From an uncultured Acidobacteriota bacterium (GTDB lineage: Bacteria; Acidobacteriota; Blastocatellia; Pyrinomonadales; Pyrinomonadaceae), in assembly GCA_902826505.1 (NCBI GenBank), contig CADEFG010000192.1, positions 1-8,414 on the forward strand: DNA of 8,414 bases, in the 5' to 3' direction. Made by a program: the position numbers and the translations under genes. Positions 1 to 5,962 of this stretch are shown piece by piece (position 1 is the stretch's first letter; each line of letters opens with the position of its first letter). The notes under the pieces were generated by a model, which was not told the origin of the DNA, ran no database searches, and saw only the letters and a program-made list of their open reading frames with translations.

Positions 1-362
1 TTCGCGACATCTTCGCCGCGTTCGCATTCGTTTAAGATCGCTCCGTCGTCCTGTCCCGTCACAGCCGACTTGATATTGATCCAACCGCGATGAATGGCGC
101 CCGTGAAACTGCCCGAATTTTCAGGATCGCCGCCCAGTTCGCGAACCAAACCTTGCAGTTCGCCCGTAAATTGCGAGCGTTGCTGTCCGAGTTCGTAAAA
201 GATCGACTTCAATTGCGAATTTTGAATGCCTTCCGCCGCTTGTTTGAAACCTTCCTGCCCGTCCTTGCAGGTTTCGATCAAACCGTTGAGCGTCGAAATG
301 ATATCGTCGTTTGACGGTGTGTCCGGGTAATCCGGTTGTGTTGTTCCGTATTCGTTAATCAT
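1..362 (-). CDS. PA2169 family four-helix-bundle protein (DUF2383), 3' end missing
   Basis: The first 120 residues are visible; the gene runs off the left edge. After a short polar, Pro/Asp-containing N-terminus (MINEYGTTQPDYPDTPSNDD) comes a helical segment, ISTLNGLIETCKDGQEGFKQ, then SIFYELGQQRSQF, LVRELGG, GAIHRGWINIKSA and CERGED. These are the typical signatures of the DUF2383/PA2169 ferritin-like four-helix-bundle family, which has no established biochemical role and is often found among stress or envelope-stress genes. The ATG at 362-360 is preceded by AGGGAGG (complement of 368-374) at 5-nt spacing, a near-perfect Shine-Dalgarno, which fixes the start. It lies downstream of, and in the same direction as, the DJ-1/PfpI gene, across a 181-nt gap with its own structured DNA, so it may have its own promoter. 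The family call is confident; the function is unknown. Confidence 0.85.
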   Translation of the reverse strand, partial: MINEYGTTQPDYPDTPSNDDIISTLNGLIETCKDGQEGFKQAAEGIQNSQLKSIFYELGQQRSQFTGELQGLVRELGGDPENSGSFTGAIHRGWINIKSAVTGQDDGAILNECERGEDVA

Positions 363-417
363 AAAAACCTCCCTTCCTTGTCCTATAAAATAGGTTTTCC
401 TTTTTTGTAAATATAGT

Positions 418-432
418 TACGTTCTTAACGTA
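418..432. promoter_or_regulatory. Small perfect dyad, possible operator upstream of the DUF2383 gene
   Basis: TACGTT and AACGTA form a perfect 6-bp dyad around a 3-nt centre (CTT). It lies 56-70 bp upstream of the DUF2383 start codon, where a promoter for that minus-strand gene would be expected. An ACCGTTAA motif a little further upstream (439-446) repeats the CGTTAA half. No convincing -35/-10 pair could be fixed. The dyad is directly visible; an operator role is inference. Confidence 0.3.
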
Positions 433-483
433 TGCACTACCGTTAAACAATCCGTGTGCCAGAATGCCGGAGCCTGCAAATAT

Positions 484-532
484 GGTGTTTCGACAAAGTT
501 ACCGAAAAATCGGTGAAACATATCGAAACACC
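484..532. repeat. Nested inverted repeat between the DJ-1/PfpI stop and the DUF2383 gene
   Basis: Outer arms GGTGTTTCGA (484-493) and TCGAAACACC (523-532) are a perfect 10-bp inverted repeat. Inside it, ACCGA (501-505) and TCGGT (510-514) form a second stem with an AAAA loop. GAAACA occurs twice on the right (515-520 and 525-530), so the left arm could pair with either copy. The element begins 11 nt after the stop codon of the DJ-1/PfpI gene. It lacks a T-run after the stem on the minus strand, so it is not a classical intrinsic terminator. It could be an mRNA 3'-end stabiliser, a transcription factor site, or a weak terminator. Confidence 0.6.
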
Positions 533-543
533 TTTGTATTGAA

Positions 544-1116
544 TTATTGCGCCGCCGAGCGCCGTCGCCGGTGAACTCCTTCGGCAAATTCTTCGATGAT
601 CTTTTTATTAAATGCCGGAATGTCGTCCGGTTTACGGCTCGTTACCAAACCGTGATCGGTGACGACTTCTTCGTCAACCCATTCGGCGCCCGCATTTTCA
701 AGATCGGTGCGAAGCGAAGCCCACGACGTGACGGTTTTGCCGCGCACGACATCGGCTTCGATCAATGTCCAGGGCGCATGACAGATCGCGCCGACCGGTT
801 TGCCCGCGTCGAAAAACGCTTTGACAAAGCTGACAGCTTTTTTGTCCATCCGCAATTTGTCGGGGTTCATCACGCCGCCCGGCAGCTGAAGCGCGTCAAA
901 ATCCTCGGCGCTTGCTTCGGCGACCGTCAGATCAACGTCAACGCTCGCGCCCCAGTTCGTATGATTCCAGCCCTTGATCGCGCCCGGCTTGAGCGAAACG
1001 ATCGAAACGAGTGCGCCTTCTTCTTCCAAGGCTTGTTTCGGTTCGAAAAGCTCGCTTTGTTCAAAACCGTCGGTTGCCAGAATCGCAACCCTCACTCCAT
1101 CTAATGTATTACCCAT
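544..1116 (-). CDS. DJ-1/PfpI family protein (type 1 glutamine amidotransferase-like, YhbO/PfpI type)
   Basis: This 190-residue protein is a full-length member of the DJ-1/PfpI superfamily. Visible markers in order are VRVAILATDGFEQSEL with the conserved acidic Glu19; the FDALQLPGG strand-turn at about 73-81; the nucleophile elbow GAICHAPW with Cys112 and His113; then VTSWASLRTDLENAGAEWVDEEVV and LVTSRKPDDIPAFNKKIIEEF. These match the PfpI/YhbO branch rather than human DJ-1. Members have been reported as intracellular proteases, glyoxalases or protein deglycases, and the deglycase claim is disputed; a role in general or carbonyl stress is the safest statement. A basic tail (HRRRRSAAQ) extends beyond the usual end. 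The ATG has a perfect AAGGAGG (complement of 1121-1127) 4 nt upstream. Its neighbour, the DUF2383 gene, is also commonly stress-associated. No signal peptide, so cytosolic. Confidence 0.93.
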   Translation of the reverse strand: MGNTLDGVRVAILATDGFEQSELFEPKQALEEEGALVSIVSLKPGAIKGWNHTNWGASVDVDLTVAEASAEDFDALQLPGGVMNPDKLRMDKKAVSFVKAFFDAGKPVGAICHAPWTLIEADVVRGKTVTSWASLRTDLENAGAEWVDEEVVTDHGLVTSRKPDDIPAFNKKIIEEFAEGVHRRRRSAAQ

Positions 1117-1139
1117 AAAACCTCCTTGTTTTTAACAGC

Positions 1140-1174
1140 CTAAGGCGAAATGTGTTTTATATTAATTCGCTTAG
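1140..1174. promoter_or_regulatory. Imperfect dyad in the DJ-1/PfpI leader, possible operator
   Basis: CTAAG-G-CGAA (1140-1149) and TTCGCTTAG (1166-1174) are inverted copies with one bulged G, separated by 16 AT-rich bases. The spacer includes the TAATAT-like hexamer (complement of 1159-1164) that is the best-looking -10 candidate for the minus-strand DJ-1/PfpI gene, although no good -35 pairs with it. A repressor or stress-regulator site overlapping the promoter would fit, but this is inference from position and symmetry only. Confidence 0.3.
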
Positions 1175-1243
1175 TCGTTTGAATAGAATTGGAAACAAGT
1201 TATATGCCATAATAAATAATCGCTCAAAATTTGCTCGGATTTA

Positions 1244-1273
1244 TTGAAACTTTACGTTGATTAAATCTATTTA
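1244..1273 (+). promoter_or_regulatory. Candidate sigma70-type promoter for the PocR-GGDEF gene
   Basis: TTGAAA (1244-1249, 5 of 6 to the -35 consensus) and TATTTA (1268-1273, 4 of 6 to the -10) are separated by 18 bp. They would start transcription near 1280, leaving a leader of roughly 60 nt before the ATG at 1344. The whole 1117-1343 gap is AT-rich and lies between divergent genes, so promoters for both must be here. Housekeeping promoters in this phylum are poorly characterised and AT-rich DNA yields chance matches, so this is a weak call. Confidence 0.3.
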
Positions 1274-1343
1274 GCAGTAAGCATAAATCTTGCGAAACTC
1301 ACTGCGGACTTTTATGTTCGAAAGTCAGAGTTTTTTGAATTGA

Positions 1344-3488
1344 ATGGAAAACGTCGAACCGATAAAAGAGACTCCCGACAACCTGACCGAAAGACTAGCC
1401 GACGAAAGCGGATTGGCTGTTATTGTCGTGGACGAAAACGGGGCAGTTTCAAAGGCAAATAATAATTCGATCTGCGAAGTTCTCTATTCGTCCGAAGAAT
1501 TTTCGCCGCATTGTGCGAAATTCTGCGGGCGCGCTTTTGCCCTGGCGACCGAAGCCGGAAAAACCGTTCCTTACCAGTGTCACGCCGGTCTCGATTGTCT
1601 GGCGGTTCCGCTGAAAACCAAAAAAACGCTGATCGCGATTGTCGGCAGAACTTTTACCAAAGCCGAAAATTACCGGACGGCAACCGAACGCGCGATGATC
1701 GGCGATTGGCGAAAATTTCCGCCCGCCGAGTTTTTTGAAAATATCCTTTTAAACGGTTCCTCGAAGGCTCTGGAAACGGTGGCGAAATATCTTGAAAACT
1801 TAAGCGACGCTGAAAAACAGGTTTTTGAAAAAGAAGAGCCAAAAGTCAGCCAAACGGCTGCGGCAGAACGATCTCAGGAAGAACAAACGCCGCCCGCCGC
1901 CGATCTAACAAAGCTGATCGAACAATTTAACCGGCAAACCGCGCCAACGGTCGCCGATTCCGGCGCGGCGCCGAAAAAAACAAGCGACGAAGCCGAAGAA
2001 ATTACGGCGTGGCGTTCGCTGTTCGGTTCGCTCTTTCGGCTGACCTATCATGAAGCGTGTTTTTCGGTGATGCAGTTTTTAGCCCGGCGTTATGCGCTTG
2101 ATTCAATGGCTTGGCTCGAACGCAAGGAAAACCGGTTTGAAAGCATTCTGGCGATCGGTTCGCTGAAAGGTCAGCAATTTAAGATCAGTCTTCCGGCGGA
2201 CGATAAACTTCTGTTCGAGGCGCTCGAAAACGAATTGGCACTCGAACTGCGCGAACGCGCCCGCCACGGCGAAAAAACAAATCCGCAAACGATCTCGCTT
2301 TTTCCCGTGTCGGTCGGCGGCGAAGTCCAGTGCGCGTTGGTGATCGCCGACGGATTGACCGGCGAAACGATGAAACGGCATATTTCGCGTTTTTGCAAAA
2401 CGGTCGCCTCGGAACTCGAAATTTTGCGGCTGCGCGAAGAAGTCAAACGCCGCAATTGGCTTGCCAACGCGGTCGAAAAATTCAATGCGAGTTTGAAAAA
2501 TATCGACACCGAAGATTTTTGGTCGAACCTGACGCGCGTGTCCGCCGAATTGATGCGCGCCGAACGCGGTTCACTGCTTATCTTTGACGAAAAAAGCGAC
2601 ATTCTGACCGTCAAAGCGGCAGTCGGCGCGACCGCCGACCGGATTAAAAACGAAAGCAAAAGAATCGGCGACCGCGTGGCGCGGCTCGTTTTGCAAAACG
2701 GCAAACCGGTGGTTGTCGGCGATGTCAGCAAAATCGGTCTGCCCGCCGCGCCGCTTGATTGGAAGTATAAAACCAATTCTTTTATCAGTTACCCGTTTAC
2801 GATCGGTGACCGCCGCGTCGGCGTGCTGAACGTCACGGACAAAGCCGACGGTCTGGCTTACAGCGAATTCGATCTCGAACTGCTGGATGCGATCGCGCCG
2901 CAGGTCGCCGTCCTGATCGACCGCGCGAGCCTAAAAAGCAAAGCCGGCGAATTCGAACAGCTTTCCGTGACCGATTCGCTGACCGGTTTGCTCAACCGGC
3001 GGTATCTCGAAGAACGTCTTTCGGAAGAAATCAAACGCTCGAACCGTTACGGTTATCCGATGAGTTTTATGATGATCGACGTTGACGATTTCAAATCCTT
3101 CAACGACACCTTCGGGCATACCGAAGGCGACAAAGCGCTGCGGATCGTCGGGCGCTGTTTGCGCGAAACTCTGCGCAGCGCGGATGTCGCGGCGCGTTAC
3201 GGCGGCGAGGAATTCTCGATCCTGCTTCCGCAGACGACTTCTGCGGAAGCCGCGACGATCGCCGAACGGTTGCGTGAAAATATCGAATCAACCGATTTTC
3301 CGAATCGTCAGATCACGGTCAGCGTCGGGATTGCCAACTGTTGTCTGGAATTAAATTCGGCGCAAACCTTGATCGTCGCCGCCGATAATGCGCTCTACGA
3401 AGCCAAACGGCGCGGCAAAAACAACGTCCAGATTTACGACAATATAAAAGACGATATAAAAGACGATCCCGGCGACACCAAAAAATAG
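1344..3488 (+). CDS. PocR-GAF-GAF-GGDEF diguanylate cyclase
   Basis: This 714-residue cytosolic protein should make cyclic di-GMP from two GTP. Residues about 12-150 form a PocR-type sensory domain (VIVVDENG; HCAKFC with Cys57 and Cys61; PYQCHAGLDCLAVPL with Cys79 and Cys85), a family predicted to sense small hydrocarbon-like ligands. A Glu/Ala/Pro-rich linker follows (about 155-220). A divergent GAF-like domain (about 225-360) joins by the helix LRLREEVKRR to a clearer GAF domain (about 375-530). The GGDEF domain spans about 540-698: DSLTGLLNRRYLEERL, the metal/substrate motif IDVDDFKSFND (Asp579, Asn587), GHTEGD, and signature GGEEF (620-624). RSAD (611-614), five residues before GGEEF, is a canonical RxxD inhibitory site, so feedback inhibition is expected. 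No transmembrane segment or signal peptide. TGA immediately precedes the ATG in frame, so no upstream start is possible; the Shine-Dalgarno is weak or absent. The NTPase/HATPase gene follows 129 nt downstream in the same direction. Confidence 0.92.
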   Translation: MENVEPIKETPDNLTERLADESGLAVIVVDENGAVSKANNNSICEVLYSSEEFSPHCAKFCGRAFALATEAGKTVPYQCHAGLDCLAVPLKTKKTLIAIVGRTFTKAENYRTATERAMIGDWRKFPPAEFFENILLNGSSKALETVAKYLENLSDAEKQVFEKEEPKVSQTAAAERSQEEQTPPAADLTKLIEQFNRQTAPTVADSGAAPKKTSDEAEEITAWRSLFGSLFRLTYHEACFSVMQFLARRYALDSMAWLERKENRFESILAIGSLKGQQFKISLPADDKLLFEALENELALELRERARHGEKTNPQTISLFPVSVGGEVQCALVIADGLTGETMKRHISRFCKTVASELEILRLREEVKRRNWLANAVEKFNASLKNIDTEDFWSNLTRVSAELMRAERGSLLIFDEKSDILTVKAAVGATADRIKNESKRIGDRVARLVLQNGKPVVVGDVSKIGLPAAPLDWKYKTNSFISYPFTIGDRRVGVLNVTDKADGLAYSEFDLELLDAIAPQVAVLIDRASLKSKAGEFEQLSVTDSLTGLLNRRYLEERLSEEIKRSNRYGYPMSFMMIDVDDFKSFNDTFGHTEGDKALRIVGRCLRETLRSADVAARYGGEEFSILLPQTTSAEAATIAERLRENIESTDFPNRQITVSVGIANCCLELNSAQTLIVAADNALYEAKRRGKNNVQIYDNIKDDIKDDPGDTKK
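3442..3465 (+). repeat. 12-bp tandem duplication at the 3' end of the GGDEF gene
   Basis: ATATAAAAGACG occurs twice in immediate succession (3442-3453 and 3454-3465). It is in frame and encodes the doubled IKDD in the C-terminal tail after the GGDEF domain, so it lengthens a disordered charged tail without touching the fold. It looks like a recent slippage event. Confidence 0.8.
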
Positions 3489-3533
3489 AGAGGTCACATT
3501 TTGCGCCGGTCTCAAAAAACGAAGCGAAAATTT

Positions 3534-3615
3534 CGTCGATCGTCAATTGAAAATTGTAAATCGAGGCTGTCATGCCGATTGACGATAAACGATAAACGAT
3601 CGACGTGAACGATAA
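3534..3615. repeat. Heptamer repeats and overlapping inverted repeats before the NTPase/HATPase gene
   Basis: Most of the 129-nt gap between the two plus-strand signalling genes is repetitive. ACGATAA occurs at 3582-3588, 3589-3595 and 3609-3615, with a partial copy ACGAT at 3596-3600; the last full copy ends 2 nt before the start codon at 3618. In addition, CGTCGATCGT (3534-3543) is a perfect inverted match to ACGATCGACG (3596-3605), and ATCGTCAAT (3539-3547) is a perfect inverted match to ATTGACGAT (3578-3586), so two alternative hairpins share the same left arm. No promoter, Shine-Dalgarno or intrinsic terminator can be recognised here. Mutually exclusive pairing might control expression of the second gene; it could also be drifting repeat DNA. 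Confidence 0.6.
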
Positions 3616-3617
3616 AA

Positions 3618-5819
3618 ATGAATTTACAGCACGAAAAAATTTTAGCCAATCTTCAGCCCGCAGATTTTATCGGCAGAAGCCGCGAAATCGAGACGCTTTT
3701 GCGCCACGCGCAAAACGCCGCCGCCAAAGCAAACGGATTACTTCTTTCAGCCGCGCCGTGTTTGGGCGTTTCCGAACTCTTACGCCAAACTTACGACCGG
3801 CTTTTTTATGAACAGGGCGAGCTTATTCCGTTTTATTTCGCGCTCCGGAAATCCGATCGCACGGCGCACGCGGCGGCGACGCGATTTCTGCAAACTTTTC
3901 TCCAGCAGACGGTCGCATTTCGCCGCGAGGACAGCAAGATTCTCGGTGCTTCGTGCGATGTTTGCGAGCTCGCCGAGCTTTCGCTGCCGAGCGACGGTTA
4001 TTGGATCGACCGTTTGATCGAAACCTGCCAGAACGAGAGCAAACTCAACAACGAACTCGCTTTTATCAAAAATTGTTTGAGCGCGCCGTTTCGCGCTTTA
4101 TCAAACGGCGCGCGCGTTTTTGTGATGATCGACGATTTGCACGAAGCCGAATATTTTGCGGGCGAGATTGATTTTGTCGAAGAGCTCAACGAAATTTTTT
4201 CGCGTTCCGAGATACCGTTCGTCTTCGCCGGACGCCGCCGGTCTTTGCTCGGGAAGGCGGCGGATAATTTTGAAACAATCCAGATCAAACCGCTGTCGTT
4301 TGCCGATTCAGGTTTGCTGGTCGAAAATCTTGCGGAAAATTACGGCGTCGGGATCAACGAGCAAACACGCGATCTGCTGACCGTTCAGTTTGCCGGAAAT
4401 CCTTTATTTATCAAGTTTTTGATCCAATCCGCGAGCGAAAAACAAAGCGCGCTCGACAGTTTTCAAAAAGTCGAGAAAATCTACGCGGACGAAATTTTCG
4501 GCGGCAAGATCGGCAAGTTTTACGACGCTTGTTTTGCCGAGATCGCCTCGAAAACCGAAACGCAGAAGAATCTTTTAAGCCTTTTATTTGACGCCCAGAG
4601 CGCGGAACACGAAAAAACGCACATCGAAACGTGGCAATCGCGGTCAAACCTGAGCGAAGCGGAATTTTCGCGTTTGATGCGGCTTTTAAACACGAACGAA
4701 ATTATTCGGCTGACCTCGAATCTGGTTGAAACGATGGGCGAAAATTTGATTTTGAGCGATTATATCGCCTCGCGTTTCCGGCTCGAAATCGTTTTTCAAA
4801 ACCGCGCTTTGACCGTCGGCGAAACACTTTCCGAGTTTTTAAAACGCGCTCCGCGTTTGATGGCAGACTTTTACCGCCGCAATTCGGCGATCGGTTTGCG
4901 CGAATTGCTCGGCGTTTTTGATTGTCAGGAAGTTCCCAAAAGTTTGCTCGATTATTCGCTTTTCAAAGATCAGTTAAAAGGCGCGCCGAACGCCGAAATT
5001 TTGAAAACGCTCAAAAAAGAAACGGAAAAAATCGTTTTGCCGCAGATCATCTACACGGCGCACACGGTTTCGTTTTATGCGCAATTCGCGCATGTCGTCG
5101 AAAAGGAACGCTCGGCGGTCGCGCTCGGGTTTATCGAATCGAAATACACGGACGACGACGAAACGGTCTGGATCGCCGCCGAAATCGATTCAAAGCTCGA
5201 AGCCAAAAAAGAGCTGGCGGAATTCTGGTGCGACCGTCTGGAAATGGTCGCGCTGATTTGTAATTTTTTGAATTATCGAATCTGGCTCGTCGCGCCCGAA
5301 GGTTTTTCACCCGAAGCGATCGAAGCGCTGCAAAGCCGCAACGCGTTCGGTTCGAGCAAAAAACAGGTCGAGCTGCTCGTCGAATTTTTGGGCGCGAAAG
5401 ACGCCTTGGGCGAAAAGATCAAAGCCAACGAATACGAAATGGTCGTGCCGATGGGCGAAGATACGGAATTGATCGCCGCGCAAACCGTCGAAGAAATCGC
5501 CAAACGCCATCATTTCGCACCGAAGGCGATCAACCAGATCAAAACCGCGCTGGTCGAAGCCTGTATCAACGCAACCGAACATTCACACAGCCCGGATCGC
5601 AAGATCTATCAGAAATTCACGGTTGAAGACGACAAGATCATCATTACGATCTCAAATCGCGGTTTGCGTCTTGCCGACAAAAAAGCCCAGGAAATAATGC
5701 CCGAAGAAGGTCGGCGCGGCTGGGGCTTGAAATTGATGAAAAATCTGATGGACGAAGTGAAATTCGAGCAAACCGATGACGGCACACGCATTTCGATGGT
5801 CAAATATTTGACAAAATAG
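3618..5819 (+). CDS. P-loop NTPase/STAND-like protein with degenerate Walker A and C-terminal RsbW-like HATPase_c domain
   Basis: A 733-residue soluble protein. Residues about 15-280 resemble an AAA/STAND NTPase core: the entry motif FIGRSREIETLLRHA, a P-loop-position segment AAPCLGVS (45-52) lacking the Walker A lysine (Val51) and two of its glycines, an intact Walker B VFVMIDDLHE (Asp172-Asp173), the sensor-like strand PFVFAGRRR, and the lid motif FAGNPLFIKFL (258-268). Residues about 285-475 are helical and unassigned. Residues about 480-592 are alpha/beta (FIESKY, VWIAAEIDSK, YRIWLVAPEGFS) and look vaguely restriction-endonuclease-like without a clean catalytic triad. Residues about 610-733 are an RsbW/SpoIIAB-like HATPase_c: N-box EACINATEH (Glu647, Asn651), a G1 position reading ISNRGLRL where Asp is normal, G2 RRGWGLKLM, and DGTRISMVKYL. 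This suggests an anti-sigma or partner-switching kinase role, or a nucleotide-free scaffold. An in-frame TGA at 3606-3608 excludes an earlier start; no Shine-Dalgarno is visible. The neighbouring cyclase is its likely partner. Confidence 0.85.
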   Translation: MNLQHEKILANLQPADFIGRSREIETLLRHAQNAAAKANGLLLSAAPCLGVSELLRQTYDRLFYEQGELIPFYFALRKSDRTAHAAATRFLQTFLQQTVAFRREDSKILGASCDVCELAELSLPSDGYWIDRLIETCQNESKLNNELAFIKNCLSAPFRALSNGARVFVMIDDLHEAEYFAGEIDFVEELNEIFSRSEIPFVFAGRRRSLLGKAADNFETIQIKPLSFADSGLLVENLAENYGVGINEQTRDLLTVQFAGNPLFIKFLIQSASEKQSALDSFQKVEKIYADEIFGGKIGKFYDACFAEIASKTETQKNLLSLLFDAQSAEHEKTHIETWQSRSNLSEAEFSRLMRLLNTNEIIRLTSNLVETMGENLILSDYIASRFRLEIVFQNRALTVGETLSEFLKRAPRLMADFYRRNSAIGLRELLGVFDCQEVPKSLLDYSLFKDQLKGAPNAEILKTLKKETEKIVLPQIIYTAHTVSFYAQFAHVVEKERSAVALGFIESKYTDDDETVWIAAEIDSKLEAKKELAEFWCDRLEMVALICNFLNYRIWLVAPEGFSPEAIEALQSRNAFGSSKKQVELLVEFLGAKDALGEKIKANEYEMVVPMGEDTELIAAQTVEEIAKRHHFAPKAINQIKTALVEACINATEHSHSPDRKIYQKFTVEDDKIIITISNRGLRLADKKAQEIMPEEGRRGWGLKLMKNLMDEVKFEQTDDGTRISMVKYLTK

Positions 5820-5848
5820 CGGAAACCTCCGAATCCTTGATCGGCAGG

Positions 5849-5896
5849 AAAAAAAACGGAACGATTGCTTTCGAATCAACAATCGTTCCGTTTTTC
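5849..5896. terminator. Bidirectional intrinsic terminator between convergent genes
   Basis: AAAAACGGAACGATTG (5852-5867) and CAATCGTTCCGTTTTT (5880-5895) form a perfect 16-bp stem around a 12-nt loop. On the plus strand it ends in five T, terminating the NTPase/HATPase gene 30 nt after its stop. On the minus strand eight T follow (complement of 5849-5856), terminating the DUF4347-like gene. It isolates the two transcription units from each other. Confidence 0.93.
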
Positions 5897-5943
5897 GATT
5901 TACCGATTGTGGCTTGCCCAATCTTACGCAAACTCCATAAAAG

Positions 5944-5962
5944 CTCGCTTATTTTTAACGAG
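5944..5962 (-). terminator. Weak secondary hairpin overlapping the DUF4347-like stop codon
   Basis: CTCG-C-TTA and TAACGAG can pair around a TTTT loop with one bulged base. On the minus strand the stem is followed by CTTTTA, a poor T-run, and it overlaps the stop codon at 5957-5955. At best it supplements the much stronger terminator about 50 nt further along. Confidence 0.25.

Noticed and set aside
90..314. A 74-codon plus-strand open frame at the left edge
   Set aside because: Antisense to the DUF2383 coding sequence, which has a family match and a strong ribosome site.
547..1104. A 185-codon open frame on the plus strand opposite the DJ-1/PfpI gene
   Set aside because: It is antisense to a clear family member with catalytic motifs and a perfect ribosome site. 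Its translation is Arg/Phe-rich with no recognisable motif, as expected of a shadow frame.
2171..2776. A 201-codon minus-strand open frame inside the GGDEF gene
   Set aside because: Ser/Arg-rich antisense product with no motif, lying over a well-supported GAF-containing region.
3582..3615. CRISPR-like or integron-like repeat array
   Set aside because: The units are only 7 bp and partly contiguous, with no spacers of regular size and no associated cas or integrase gene.
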